NCBI GenBank assembly: GCA_948099385.1
Contig: CANUEZ040000161.1
Coordinates: forward strand, 2,108,001 to 2,172,000
From: Fasciola hepatica
Taxonomy: Eukaryota > Platyhelminthes > Trematoda > Plagiorchiida > Fasciolidae
Length of the DNA: 64,000 bases
Direction: 5' to 3'
A program made the translations under genes and the position numbers. Below the pieces are notes generated by a model. That model ran no database searches, had not been told where the DNA came from, and saw only the letters and a list, made by a program, of their open reading frames with translations. Position 1 is the first letter of the stretch, and the number at the start of each line of letters is the position of its first letter. Shown here one piece after another: positions 10,035 to 22,010 of the stretch.

Positions 10035-11610
10035 TTGAGGCTGATATTATGCATGAAAAATTTTGCTTATCACAAACTTGCCCGGTGGCTCGTCGAAATC
10101 CTTACCCCCGTTCGGAAACGCATAACACCATTTTGTCTACAAGACCCATTTGAACTCGCGAATTCGTTAAATAGTATCTCAGTGACTTCGAATAAAATGT
10201 ATTCCGTAGATGTTGAGTCACTTTTTACAAAGGTACCTCTTCGTGAAACAGTAGATTATCCATGTGATTTTATTTCTTCGCAAAACTTTCATTTGCCTAT
10301 TCCTGTTGAATACCTTAAAGAACTCATTCCTTCATGCACAGAAAACATTCGGTTCAATTTTGAAGGTAAAGCTTACAAAGAAACTGATGGTGTGACCCTC
10401 TGGGCCCAACCTTGGCAGATGTATTTTTAGGTATGATCGAAAAACAGCTCTGTGATAATATTTCCCAATTTCTATTTCACAGACGATACGTGGATGATGT
10501 TTTAATTTTTACGACTGAAGAACGTTTTATCCCTTTCGTTAACGTTCTTAACTCTATTCACCCAAACCTGAGTGTATCTCACGAAGAAGAACGCGATAGC
10601 AGTTTGCCCTTTCTAGATATTCTATTAACCAGGCGTCGGGATGGGACTCTACAGCGAAGAATCCACCGAAAATCAACGTGGGGCGGACGTTATTTACAAT
10701 TCTCCAGCTTCGCTACAGTGGCTTACAAATGTGGATTGGTCAGAACTCTCTTCAACAGAGCCCAGAAAATCTGTACAGAGGATCAAATACAAAACGAAGA
10801 GGAGTTCATAAAAAGAACGCTGCTGGCCAACGGTTATCTGGGAAGCTTTATCAGACAACATCAGAAGCCGAGACTTGTGCGCGAGAAAACAATGAGCGTA
10901 GAGAAGAAGCAAGTTTTTATCACTTTGCTTTTTAAAGGAGATCATTTATTTAATCAAATAAATTGTAATCTTAAGTCAGCTCGAAGGCACACATACGCAG
11001 CGGCGCAGTTGCGTTTGCTGCAGACGACCAAAAGGTTATGTTTTCAAAATCACTCAAACAGTCTTGCTGATCTTAATGTCTCACATATTGTCTGTCAGTT
11101 CACTTGCAGTTGCGGTGACGTATACATTGGCAGGACGGATCGTTGCTTCACTCAACGAGTGTCAAAACACATACCCAAATGGCTGTCGAACTTGATGACG
11201 CAACCTGCTGGGGCAATAAACACCGACGTCAAACCACCAGCTTCTTCGATTGCAAGACACTTGATTGCATCAGGTCACGAAGTTGACCTGACCCAGTGTT
11301 TCAAAGCATTGTTGCGCAATCCAGCATCGAAACTATTAGCGTTCAGTGAGGCTATTCTAATCATGATGCATCAGCCAGCACTCTGTGGAGAAAAACGATT
11401 GATCCAAAATGTTTACGACAGACTTCACTCTTTCCAACGTACGTGCTGTAAGAACTTTCGATCGTGCCTACTTTACTGTTGTACTTACCCCCCTACTGTA
11501 CCATGTATATATATATATATATATACTGACACGTTTCACGTCCGCGGTTGACAAGAGTAAACGAAATGCTTGCATCTCGCGACTTATGTCTTTTCTCTAT
11601 TGTCATGACT
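10035..11610 (+). mobile_element. Penelope-like element, plus copy (right arm of inverted pair)
   Basis: 5'-truncated Penelope-like retroelement containing RT and a GIY-YIG endonuclease. The first reading block (10035-10430) has RT motif A, YSVDVESLFTKVPL. An indel near 10395 shifts the frame between DGV and PLGPTLADVFLG (motif B). The second block (10412-11551, 379 codons) has the intact catalytic RRYVDDVLIF at about 10480-10515, then FLDILLTRRRDG, the linker, and the endonuclease with CSCGDVYIGRTDRCF and a HLIASGHEVD segment. The frame ends in the (TA)n at 11503-11525, and conserved tail sequence (CGCGGTTGACAAGAGTAAAC) runs to about 11590-11610. The N-terminus typical of full-length elements is missing, so it is dead. 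The Cercyon-type elements of schistosomes are the nearest family I can name, with limited certainty. Confidence 0.9.
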
Positions 11611-11799
11611 ATTTTAAACTGTCGGTATAACTATTGCCTTTTAATTGAGCCGAAGGTGAATCCACGATTCTAGAGGAGTTAGCAACCAGATTATCATATG
11701 AACAATACATATAAGTCCAAGATTCTTTGCTGCGTAATGGGCAGCAGTAAATCGTCCGATTAAAGCTTATCATACACTACATCACCTGCACGTAGTCCG

Positions 11800-12240
11800 G
11801 CTGTGGGCAAACGGTTATCCTCGTGAAGTTTAGACCCTGACACCTCGGGCTCAATTCCAGCCACTGCCGGCCACTTTCCCATCCGGCAGCTTTTGGCAGG
11901 CCGCTGCCCCCTTCGAGCAATGTCGCATGATAAATAGAAAAAATAAAAGATTATTTATTTACTAATCTCAGAAGTGCGAGCTTTTATTTACTTAGCAAGT
12001 GACTCACCATGCAGTGACAAAACGTAACTAAACGTTGTCGCGAATTTAAGCAAATCATCGAGAGCCAAGCCGGATAGTCTGGTGGTTATGTTTCTGACCG
12101 ACAACTGGTCGCCCTGTAGTTCGAGTTCTAGTGGAGATTCAATGAATGTGCACTGTTGATGATTCCCAACACGGATGAAACAGTAGTACAAAGCAACCAC
12201 AGTATTCAGTGATTTAAGCTTTGTTGTTGCACGATGGATC
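11800..12240. repeat. Possible tRNA-like SINE relics
   Basis: Contains two B-box-like motifs, GGGCTCAATTCC near 11848 and AGTTCGAGTTCT near 12118. The latter follows an A-box-like TAGTCTGGTGGTTATG at 12075. No poly-A tail or paired copy was found, so this is tentative. An 84-codon minus-strand reading frame here (12242-11988) overlaps the tRNA-like motif and does not resemble TAF6. Confidence 0.35.
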
Positions 12241-12297
12241 ATTTGTTATTCATTTGTATTTACTGCGTAAGGAGTCCTTGAAACCAGTCGAAGCTGA

Positions 12298-12455
12298 CCA
12301 AGTAGTATAGAGCTTTTGCCCGCCACCATGGAGGAGAGAGGTTCGAGTTCCGTCACCACTGGGCACATTAGCAGCAGACAGTAATCCCCACTGTCATCCG
12401 ACTCGCTACCACACCTGACAGTGGTTCCCCAGCATTCCGAGTGTCACAGTCAGGT
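12298..12455 (+). repeat. tRNA-derived SINE copy, 3'-truncated
   Basis: Head and middle of the SINE: CCACCATGGAGGAGAGAGGT, then TTCGAGTTCC, then the GACAGTAATCCCCACTGTCATCC and CTACCACACCTGACAG blocks. It diverges soon after and lacks the A-rich tail. A second copy in the opposite orientation starts 140 bp away. Confidence 0.6.
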
Positions 12456-12597
12456 TAGCGGTCACCCCCAATAATCCAACTGACCTTCGAGGCTCTACGA
12501 GGTGTGCCAGTTGTACTACACTCATGCAGGAAGGGAATGAAAAATAGAAAAAAAGCCGGAGCTGCGACAAGCAAACTCATGGGTCTTAAACACGCTG

Positions 12598-12880
12598 TTT
12601 TTTTGCTACATACTTGTGCATGAGTGCAGTGGAAGGGGTATATACCCCATAGCCACGAAGACCCGCTGCACTGTTGGGGATAAATGACAACCAGACCCTG
12701 AGATTTGGAGTGACGAAGAACTACATAAGGCCCCAAATAGGTCAGATGTGGTGACGATCCGGACGACAGTGGATCACTGTCTACCACGAAAGTAACCGAT
12801 AATGGCCGGAATTCGAACCTCTGGTCTCCGAGATAGTAATTAAACGCTGCAAACTACTCGGTAACCACCGGCCACGATGA
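12598..12880 (-). repeat. tRNA-derived SINE copy
   Basis: Near full-length minus-strand copy. Reading down from 12880, the tRNA-like head (GAGTAGTTTGCAGCG, then GAGGTTCGAATTCC) leads into GGTTACTTTCGTGGTAGACA, the CCACTGTCGTCCGG block, the GCCTTATGTAGTTC block and the tail CACTCATGCACAAGTATGTA followed by GCAAAAAAA at 12598. Terminal A run and block order match the other copies. Confidence 0.85.
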
Positions 12881-14764
12881 TCCTTTAAAACAGCAGATAT
12901 ATAAGTTACTGATCGGGACTTGCGGGGTGCTCTTTGGCCGTAAATCTGTAACAAAAGCCACCTTCTAAGGGTCTGGGATACTTTACTAGCATGAGCACAG
13001 ACTAAATCAACCTTAAAAAATGGGGATACATCGGCCGCGTACATTTACAGTATAGTCGGCGATATATCATCTGAGTCACCAGCTTTCCAAGAGTTCAGTT
13101 GGTTGTCTTCTTCCCAAATATGTAAAGGCGTTTTATGGTAATACTTTAGTTTCAACAGTAAAAATCTGACTATTGACTTTGTTGAACATCTGAATGAACG
13201 CGCTTACACCACGGCTGGAAAATGTCAAGAAATCGATTGAAATCTTGACCAGGATATGAAGGGGAGATGTACGGGTTTATAAGAGTGATGGACACTTCAT
13301 CCTCACACAGCATGTCGAACTATTGTGGATCTGAATCAATCCTACCACAAGTCTTCGGTCTTCTTCAAAACGTCAAAGCAAGTTCTGCTATGGATCCAGA
13401 CTGACGTGTGCAGCTCTTATCAGAAGTGGAGTTTAAATACTGATGCCCCTTTCCGTTCGACACAGTATGAATAACCATAAACCATGCATTTTTTACGACG
13501 ATTCCGGCTGTTATCCCACAGTAATAACCTCATACAGAAACAAAACCGAGAACCACAAAGGACAGCATAAAACAGATGAAAGAAATGTATGTACAAGAAC
13601 GCTACGTAGCACGACATGTCAATGTATCACTTTGTCTACAACCACTGTGTGGACAGATCCATTGGACCGTTTCTAGAAAGCTTACCACGCCCCGGGTAGC
13701 CAAACCCACGGATTATGTTTTCCATATCTTTCTTCCACATCGACTGTTCACCGTTAATCATTACTTCACCAATGCCCGGCTCCCTAAACAAAACCGGAGG
13801 AAGATTTCGGCGAAATTTGCAAAGGGCGTTTAAAAATCTTAGTCAGTTGGGATTTGGTGCTTGACTTATTGATTTGTCCTTGTGGTCAATAATCTACTGA
13901 ATTGGCGGTGCTACCGAATTCAAGCAATAATGCGAAGAAATCAATGCCCAAACACTGATCTGCAATTAACGGGTTATTTAGAACTATGGGCAAAACCAAC
14001 GCACTCAAAGCTCTACAGATAAACGGATTTCCACGTGACACCAACAGACTTTCGGCAGGAAGGAATTTCGAATCCCGCTTCCTTCGATCGACGTTGGCCG
14101 TAGGCAATACCTTGTTGTTTAGTGGATTTTAGCCACGCCTGACTGATGTGGTTCCTCTGTCTCATCGTCATAATTGTCACCAGCCTTTTCTGGCAAGGCA
14201 CTGGAATCTCGTGGTTATGGGAACACTTTTCGCTGTGCTCATGCAAAAATCGCTGGGAAAAAACAGAAGAGATCTTTCCCGTCAATTTCTGAAACCTTTT
14301 CAGTTGACGTGGTTTGGAACATTAGTAAGTCATTTTGATACGCACTGGACGCATTTGAATCACATCTTGTACACGTAGAGACTACTGAGCAAATAGGACA
14401 TCAGCACAAGTATTTCTTCCATAGGTTCTTATTTACACACTTCTTGTCCACCTGTAAACAGTTGGTGTCATGGGGCACCGTAACACTAAATTCGTGTTAT
14501 TCCGTTTTCTGTTTTCTGCTACCGACTATTACTTCAGTAGTCAGACTATTTGCGTCCCTTCATCTTACCAGTTTTCATGCTTTTTTGTTCTGACTGACCG
14601 ACCATCTTTCATTCGGTTACGTTTTCGTTCGGACGACCAAGTGGCGGTGCTTTCCACTTAGGACCACTGGTAATTCACCCCGAACGTAGGCTTTATTTCT
14701 GTTATCAACTTTCTCGTTTATTACGACATGCACCACTGACGTAATTATTTTATCACAGAACCAC
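12881..14764. other. TAF6 intron sequence, nothing recognised
   Basis: 1.9 kb of intron downstream of TAF6 exon 3 (minus orientation). Short open frames only, none resembling a known domain or the repeat families seen elsewhere. Confidence 0.5.
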
Positions 14765-15159
14765 TATTTTATCGAAAATTTGGCTGCCTTCTGACCCCAT
14801 ATCGACCTCGGGTGTGTCTACTGAAGTAAAAAGTGATCGTAGACTGCGAATGAAGGATTTGTCATCTACACTCACTGCGACTGACAGTGCGCTGACTGAA
14901 CGCGGATGTGAGGTTACCAGATCCGGATTCGAAGTGTCTAGTTTGCGTTTCATCGCCAACGGGCTGGATTGTCTTGTCTCCTGTGCAGACTCAGATGATG
15001 TTGGACCACCTGAAGTCTCCGGTCCTTCACCGTGCACTGATTTGGAGTTGGACTCATTCTTCTGCGCAGTTCCGTTCAGCAGACTCATACGAGCGACAAA
15101 ATCTGGTGGAGGATTTTGCGGGGAAATCGGCTGACGTCCATTAACAGCCAGCCAATGTG
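14765..15159 (-). CDS. TAF6: TAF6 exon 3: AHWL motif and variable linker
   Basis: The exon opens, after a textbook acceptor (TTTTTTGTTTGCAG), with the TAF6 signature (A)HWLAVNGRQPISPQNPPP. The family form is AHWL-x-I/V-x-G-x-QP-x-I-P-E-NPPP. It continues with a Ser/Glu-rich, presumably unstructured linker of about 110 residues, which corresponds to the variable region between the N-terminal domains and the HEAT-repeat domain. The lower boundary is uncertain. A phase-0 donor ATA|GTGGTT at 14765 fits the phase-0 acceptor of the next exon, but an earlier phase-0 GT near 14815 is also possible, and an additional small exon in the following 7-kb intron cannot be excluded. Confidence 0.85.
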
Positions 15160-15880
15160 CTGCAAACAAAAAACATTTGCAAATTGTAGCTGTATGGATG
15201 GCCAGTTCGCTTTGAAAGCCCCAAAGGAGCGTGTGCATTAGACAGCTATTTACAACCTAATAGCATGAAGATGAACCAATCTGATGAAAAGGCTGGTAAA
15301 TTGGAAAACTTTGACGACCGCAATCCTTGCATTACTTTTTCCTTGGTTAAGAATTCAGTACAAACCGGACAAATTCCCTCGCAAATCAATTTGGATAAGG
15401 ATGCAAAGGTGAGATTATCCAATGGTATAAAAGCGAAGCGATCATAAATTGCGACACAAACTAGAAGCTTAATAACGCCGTCTTTTTAGTCTCAGACACT
15501 GATAGAATTGTAATAGAAGGGGCATACCCTAATCACGAATCCGCTGTACTATAAGGGAGAGATGACAGTTATGGCCCCGAACTCGGAAGAACAGAGCTGT
15601 ATGCTATCAGGCACGTACCCAAGTCATAAACAAGGGAACGGCCACAGTTTCCACGATTAACCATGAACAGGATGGACTCGCCCAACAATCGGTTGCGGAC
15701 GATCAGCCGCAGTGCTCGAGAGTGCTATGGGATTTTCCACTTGGCTAGCGTCCTCCGTTTTCAGACGCCATATAAACACGTGGACACAAATGTGGCGAGG
15801 TGAATTGGGTCCACCACTACATACAGTCATAGTCCATTGTCATGTTTCAGTCGCCCGCAAAGTAATATTTATATATTCAC
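15160..15880. other. TAF6 intron sequence, nothing recognised
   Basis: Begins with the pyrimidine-rich acceptor of exon 3. The remainder shows no recognised element. Around 15510-15600 there is faint similarity to SINE tail wording (GGGGCATACCCTAATCACGA), too weak to call. Confidence 0.45.
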
Positions 15881-16145
15881 CGATGATAGTCGAGTGGTTA
15901 GGGAGTTTATTTCCCACTTTAGTGGTCAAAGGTTCGGATTAGGCCACCGCCAGTAGTTTTGGTGATACGCAGTAACTCACTGTCGTCCGGCTTGTTACCA
16001 CACCTGACCCATTGGGACCTTATGTGGTTCACCATTCCGAATCTCGGAGTTCGATTGCCGGCTATCCTAAATAGTGCAGTGGGTCATGGTTATGGGGAAT
16101 ATAGCCCCTTTACTGTGCTCATCTGCAAGGACGCAATACAAGAAG
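15881..16145 (+). repeat. tRNA-derived SINE copy
   Basis: Plus-strand copy: head GATAGTCGAGTGGTTAGGGA, B-box region AAAGGTTCGGATTAGG, then ACTCACTGTCGTCCGGCTTG, TTACCACACCTGACCCATTG, CCTTATGTGGTTCACC and tail TGTGCTCATCTGCAAGGACG. It is diverged, and the A-rich end is degraded. Confidence 0.8.
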
Positions 16146-16319
16146 CGAATGAATCATGCAACTGGCCACCGATTCACCTGAACCAAAGCTTCTGCAGTGC
16201 AGGACGCGTTCCAATGCACAAACGTTAGAGATACGTCCTCCAACAAAAAGGCTTACTCTAAACCGGGCGACCGAGTGGCATAACAGCCCACAACATCCAC
16301 AACCATGACACGTTTATCT

Positions 16320-19030
16320 AATACAATGACCGATTCCTCTCTTACGTACACAAATACACACACAAACACACATGATCGCTCTCTTTCACCGTACACAAAA
16401 GCTTGCTCGCTCATCCCCTCGCTCACCTACACCTCTTTCCATATTCTCTCCCTTTCTTACACCCGACAAGAACTTCGATCATTCGAACTAGCTGTAGTGC
16501 TGCTGGTGGAAATCCTGACTATGTACGTTCTCGCCTTTCCTCGACTAGCTTCCAAGTCTCACCGCCAGCTGATGACCATTCTAACTAGACACGTTCAACG
16601 TGCGAACCTTGATGCCTATAAGAAAACAAGCGGGTTTAGCTCGGACGCCTGAGTCTTTTGCTATCGATTTGTAATGCATCCAAGACTCCCGTTCTATCAT
16701 CCAACTGACGCCCACATCTAATCCACCAGTAAATTTGCATTTACAAAGCTTCATCTTCGGCTGACGACCCGTATAAAGGCTATTCATCTGAAGCGCCTTA
16801 ATGTGGAACCATTAAAGTCCCGGAAGAAAACAAAAACCCTAGTGAAAGAGATTAAACTGCGGTTGTCAACGGACGCACCCCACACGACAAACTCGGTCGA
16901 CCCGCTGTGGGCTAAGATGAAAGCAGCAGTGCATCAAGATGCAACGAGTGAATTGGGAACCACAAAATACCGTTGTTAAGAGTAAATATCCGATGATACT
17001 ATCCTTCTCTCCACCTTGGCTAGAGATGCCCGTGTATCCGGCCATCCTGAACATTAGCAACCCAGACGCGCGCCAACCCGCACCGCAAAGGAAGATTGAC
17101 GTAATTACTGCCAGGAAATCGCAAGATGGAAACTGCAGCCAAAGAAGGTGACAAAACGGTGTACGGCAATTACCGGGGTATCAGCCTGTTAGACGTGGTT
17201 CCAAAACTGTTTGCCCATCTCGTGCTGAATCGGTTCGCTGCGTTGAGATATGCACGTACTCAGTCTAACCACAGAAGCTTCTCATCAGGCAGTGGATGCG
17301 TTGACCAAATATTCATCCACCACAGGAATCTAAGACACCGACACAAATCCCAACGCCCCAGCGCCGTATGTTGCATGGACTTCCGTGCCGCTTTTGACAC
17401 AATAGATCCCGAGTCATTTGGAAAGATAATACTTGCAGATGACGCTCCATTCAAACTGGCCAGTCTGATAAAGTCGTATTATGCTAGGAAAAAGAACGTG
17501 TTTGCGCTTACGGCGGAGGGGTGTACGAGGCATTCGAGAGGAATAGCACCTCTGAGTTGGTACACTGTCGTGCCCCTCGGGGTATCTCCCATCTCCTTGG
17601 TCTCCATCACCTGCCCAACTCTCACCTGTGGCTCCACGAAACTAAGGCATGCGTCAGCGGCCACACCCCGACAAACCGCTCGACAGGCAGGCCAAACTGG
17701 TTTGAGGGTAACCGAGGTCTAAAAATGTCGGTGAGACGGCGCCCAGCATGCGAAGATGGATACTCCTGCATAGGCGAAAAGGATCTGTTGGATCCAACGG
17801 CTACCAAGGTAAACTGTCCAATCAACAGGGTTGCATGGACCCCCGGATCTAGGTGACCTCTACCGAATGGCGAACGAGCTCCTAGAGAGTCACCGGCAAC
17901 CATGCCCCAAGATCAATAGAACGCATTGGGCATCTCGGATTGGTGGATCAACATCCAAAAGGCGTGTGAACCGCTCGTCCGGTCACCGGTTCCCAACACA
18001 AAAACATCCTGTTACCCGAGTGGTAGCACTTAGTTGTGCACGGGCTAGAGTTGCTACCTCGAACCCGGTGACGCTGGGGACGCCACTTCGAACTAAACTC
18101 CCAAGACTCAATTGGATATTTCGTCAGGTGCTCATCGATTACCTTGGTATTTAGCTGGGCACCGATGCCTTCCTCGCTGATCTAGAATTCGCAGACGACA
18201 TCGTCATCCTTGGAGATACCCCAACTGCATTACAGCCGGTTCTCAGTCGCGTAGAACCTTTTGCGAAACCCATGAGACTAGAGATAAATACGTCGAAGAC
18301 AAAGACCCTTTCGACATGCACTGCACAGTCCATTCGTCCGATATACTTGGACGGCGAATAAATTGAACACGTCCCGGCGTTCAAATATCTGGGCTCTACG
18401 ATTCTCCCAAACAGCCAAGCCAAAGATGAAGTCAAGTTGCGAACTGACAAGGCCAGGTCTGCGTTTCTTCAGCTTCGCAATGTACTCTGAGCGCAAAACG
18501 AAATCAGCTTTCTGACCAAAGTCCGCGTCTTCCGGATCGCTATCCGTCCAATACTGACCTAAGGCTGCGAGACGCGGCCACTACGCGTCGAGAACATCAG
18601 AAAGCTAGGAGTGTTTGACCATTGGTGTCTGCGACGGATACTGAAAGTGATGTGGCACGAAAAACTTTCAAACGAGACAATAAGACAACGGTGCTTTGAC
18701 ATTGAAAAGCTGTCGGTGTTCCTTCAACACCGATGATTGCATTGGTTTTGACATGTCCTACGACGTCCGGACCCAGAGATCTCAAAACAGTGCCTCGCTC
18801 CTGTTCCATGTCCAGGACGGCGTTATCGCCTCGGCGGACAGCTGAAAACATGGATCAGTACCATCAAATCGGACGTTGAGGGATTAGGACTCCAGGCTGT
18901 CTACGGCGCTCGCAACTGGGAGCAGAACTGGATTTCTCAGTGTTCATGTCTCGCATCCGATCGCCGCTCATGGGCTGGTGTCATTCGGGACATGCATGAA
19001 GCCGGCTCATCCTCTAGCAGGAGCTAGCCA
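16320..19030 (+). pseudogene. Decayed RTE-type LINE, internally deleted
   Basis: A remnant of the endonuclease start (CACGTTCAACGTGCGAACC, the FNVRT motif, near 16585) is followed after a deletion by linker sequence (DPLWAKMKAAVHQDATSELG at 16900-16970) and RT. RT blocks are NYRGISLLDVVPKLFAHLVL (17170-17230), DQIFIHHRNLRHRH, CCMDFRAAFDTIDPES (motif A, about 17370-17412), LEFADDIVILGDTP (motif C, 18184-18225), SKTKTLSTC, FKYLGSTILPNS and the C-terminal RRILKVMWHEKLSN, ending WEQNWISQCSCLASDRRSW near 18970. Frames change repeatedly and several stops occur. The family differs from the intact copy at 38-41 kb (ADD motif context and C-terminus), so at least two RTE-like lineages are present. Confidence 0.8.
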
Positions 19031-19039
19031 CATAACAGT

Positions 19040-20060
19040 AATAGTAAGTAAGTTACAGCGAAGAGTTTTGTCCATTCAAATTGAAGTCACGCGTATGACA
19101 AGGGCGTCCGTCATCTCCAGTGCTGTTCAACTTTGGGTAATGCAAAGCGCCATGGACGGTTATCAGCGCGTCCAAGTTCCCACAGACTGTAGTACTATGG
19201 ACTTTCAATTTGCAGACGACGAAGTGGTGCTCGCGAATGACCAGACCACCTTGCACATGGCCCTTGATCGCTTTGAAAAATATGCTTCGGTTATCGGTCT
19301 CAAGATCAATACCAGCAAAACCGAGATGTCCGTAATACCCATTAGTCAGGCAAACCGAGCCCTACAAATGAATGGTCAAACGATAGGAACTGTCTTGGAT
19401 TTCAAGTATCTCGGCCCCACCATCCTGACAAAGAAACAACCCGTACATGCCAAACGGCTTTTTGACGCGGTCCGAACGGCACTTCTACAGCTCCAAAACA
19501 ATCTCTGGCGACAGAACGAGGTTAGTCTGAAGACAAGCTTAGGGTATTCAGTGCAACAGTCCGACCAGTCCCACTGTATAGTTGCGAAACCTGGTCATTA
19601 AGAGCTGAGGATATCAGGCGGCTAGAATTTTTCGATCACGGTGCATTAGGTATATTTTAAAAGCAAGAAGGCATTACAGAATCTCCATTGAAAACATTTG
19701 AAATCGTCGCCGCATCATCCGTCTTTCAACATGTATACAACTCTACCGACTGCAATGGTTTGGGAACATCCTCCGTAAACCTGACCACGCCCTGATCAGC
19801 CTCGTTCTGGCATCATCTCCATGCCCGGACTGGTGTTTCCGACGAGGAGGACAGTTAAAAATCTATCTGGATATCGTTTTCGCAGACAAACCAACCTGAT
19901 CTTTCTATGGTGTACGATACTCGTCAGTGGAAACTGAACTGGATCGACTTTTGCAAGAACCTTGCTGCCAACCGCCCAGCATGGGCAGCCACGATCATAA
20001 ACATTCATAAAGCCGGCTTATTCTCTCCAATGAGCCAGCCACAGTAAGCGAAGTAAAGTG
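19040..20060 (+). pseudogene. 5'-truncated RTE-type LINE, second tandem copy
   Basis: Contains FQFADDEVVLANDQ (RT motif C, about 19203-19245), then SVIGLKINTSKTEMSV, VLDFKYLGPTI and LWRQNEVSLK, and towards the end RTRQWKLNWIDFCKNLAANR-like wording near 19920-19980. This parallels the C-terminal blocks of the remnant just upstream, which also ends ...GSSSSRS. The two copies lie head to tail on the plus strand inside the same TAF6 intron. Stops and frameshifts are present from about 19600. Confidence 0.75.
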
Positions 20061-20087
20061 AGTAATAAGTCACAAATGATGGGGTTG

Positions 20088-20310
20088 CATTTTTCAGCAC
20101 ATGCTTGTTCACGAATGCAGTGGAAGGGGTATAACCCCGAGCCACGAAGGGCTACTGCACTATCAGGGATATCCCGTAACCAAACTGAGATTCCGAGAGA
20201 TGGAAAACCCCATAAGGACCCAATAGGTCAGGTGCGGTAACGAACCGGACGATAATAGATTACTGTCTACCACCAAAGTAACCGGTAATAGCGACCGGCG
20301 GTGGCGTTGG
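20088..20310 (-). repeat. tRNA-derived SINE copy, head truncated
   Basis: Minus-strand copy. The A-run is lost and the tail CACTGCATTCGTGAACAAGC leads (in reverse) to GGGTTATACCCCTTCC, CCTTATGGGGTTTTCC, CTATTGGGTCC, TTACCGCACCTGACC and GGTTACTTTGGTGGTAGACA. The tRNA-like head is mostly missing. Confidence 0.75.
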
Positions 20311-20639
20311 AATACAAGATTTTCGATCAGAGTGATGCACCCCAGTTAACTCCGATCACTCACCAGTTTGTACTAAGCCGTCCATGTGCTTCAGTGGATG
20401 TCCGAAAAGTTCAATGCAACGACGGTCGGAGTGCAATGTGTTTTCCCAACCAGTTCGCCCATCCATCATGGTCGAGCTTTATAAGTCTAAATCGGTAGGC
20501 TAGATCTAGTAGTCAATCACGGTCAGTCATAGGTCTAAAGAATTGGAGTCTCCATACAATCTTCAATGAGTGCCCAAAAACGAATATACCATTTTGTTCA
20601 CAATACGCATAGCCTATTACATTATTGTATGACATTTTA
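20311..20639. other. TAF6 intron sequence, nothing recognised
   Basis: No coding or repeat block recognised in this stretch. Confidence 0.5.
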
Positions 20640-21950
20640 CTTCACATTCGTTTCTTAGTCGATCACAGAGTCGGTTTGTTGTGCTTTATTGCACTGAAGA
20701 AATTTGTGAGTTAACAAATTACAATTCCGCCATAAAAAGGAGCGAAAACATTAGCTCTTAATTTGGAAACCTCTTAGAAAAATGGGCAGAAAAATGGACT
20801 AAACTAAAATCAGGTTCAACCACCAAGGTTAATGCGAAGTTCCTCCGCCGCATTCACTTTGCTAACAAGAACACGTGCTAAATAAAGCGCTGTTGAGTTG
20901 CGATGACTACCTATACGGGATGGGATGAGTCTAAATTGAGAACGTGTAGAAGGATGTGGACGGCAACAGCCAGGTCTTGTTAAATAGGATGAAAGGTCCG
21001 CAAGAATCTCCATAGCAATTTTTTTAGATAAAAATGTGTGAGGTTATGGAAATCAAAGAAACGCGACTGATGATAACAGAATCGCGGTGTAGTGAATGGA
21101 AATCCTTTTAAAGCAGATCAGGAAATTTTCGATATGAGTAGTATGGCATTGTAGCTGGACGACAGGACACACGACCGGTTTTGCGGTTGTTGCCGCTCAT
21201 CAGATATGCGCACCAGGTACTTTTCCGCTCAATCATCCTTATACTGGAGCATTACACAGCTTTATTCCCATTTGACTTGAATGAAGCGTGCGTGAACGGA
21301 GATTCCGGGAAAGATTACGGGAGAGTAGTAAAGTAACATTGGTAGAACACGTTGGTGGACAAAGGAAATGATTTGCTTGTTTGGAACCAAACTGCCTCAG
21401 TCTGTGGATCTGAAAAGAAAACCGACGCGATTTCTTTACACCGTCTAGAATATGGGAAGACCACGGTCAATAGGTGCTTGTATTAACACCCAAGTACTTG
21501 ACCGAGTTAGCTCTGGAAATGGGGAAAGAATTATTGACCGATTGTTCATTGAGATGAGATCGAGAAAGAGTAAATATGCACTCGAGACATTTGGTAGTGT
21601 TGAGATGTATACCAGAAAGAGATGAAAAGTTCTGAATATTACGTAATTCCCCAGAAAAAGAGATGAAGTCCTGTTGATTGGAGATGAACTGGCAAAGCAT
21701 TAAATTGTCGGCATACTTAAAACGTTGTGCAGGATGAGTCGTGGGTAAGTCGCTCATATAAGTAATGAAAAGATAGGGGGGAAGAACAGCACCCTGAAGA
21801 ACAAATACCAGGAGGTAACTAAAGCTAACTTCCAATCATGCGATGGAAAACCATTCAACGAGCAACAGATGATTAAGTACACTTGCTCAAGATGGAAGGA
21901 GCAGTTTTGAGATGTGTTTTTTTTGATTACCGGTGGACGAAAGATCAATG
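20640..21950 (-). pseudogene. Decayed CR1/jockey-like LINE RT remnant
   Basis: Minus-strand block at 21835-21467 contains LQGAVLPPYLFITYMSDLP (RT motif B region, normally GxxQGSVLGP-LF), FKYADNLMLCQF (motif C, ADD changed to ADN), SGIHLNTTKC and VKYLGVN. A further block at 21013-20816 (EILADLSSYLTRPGCCRPHP) could be the C-terminal end of the same element. Catalytic Asp loss and stops show it is dead. This lineage is distinct from the RTE copies. Confidence 0.65.
21140..21245 (+). repeat. Dispersed repeat, copy 1
   Basis: About 105 bp shared with 26650-26765. Common wording includes GGTTTTGCGGTTGTTG / GGTTTTGCGGTTATTG, CGCTCATCAG and GGTACTTTTCCGC / GGTACTCTTCTGC. Family unknown. Confidence 0.6.
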
Positions 21951-22010
21951 GAATGGTTGATATACAGTGAGATTCATAAATGTTATTTATTCAAATTAAC
22001 ATGCACTCAC

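Noticed and set aside
11988..12242. 84-codon minus-strand frame in the TAF6 intron as an extra exon
   Set aside because: It overlaps tRNA-like promoter motifs, has no TAF6 similarity, and exon phases are already satisfied without it.
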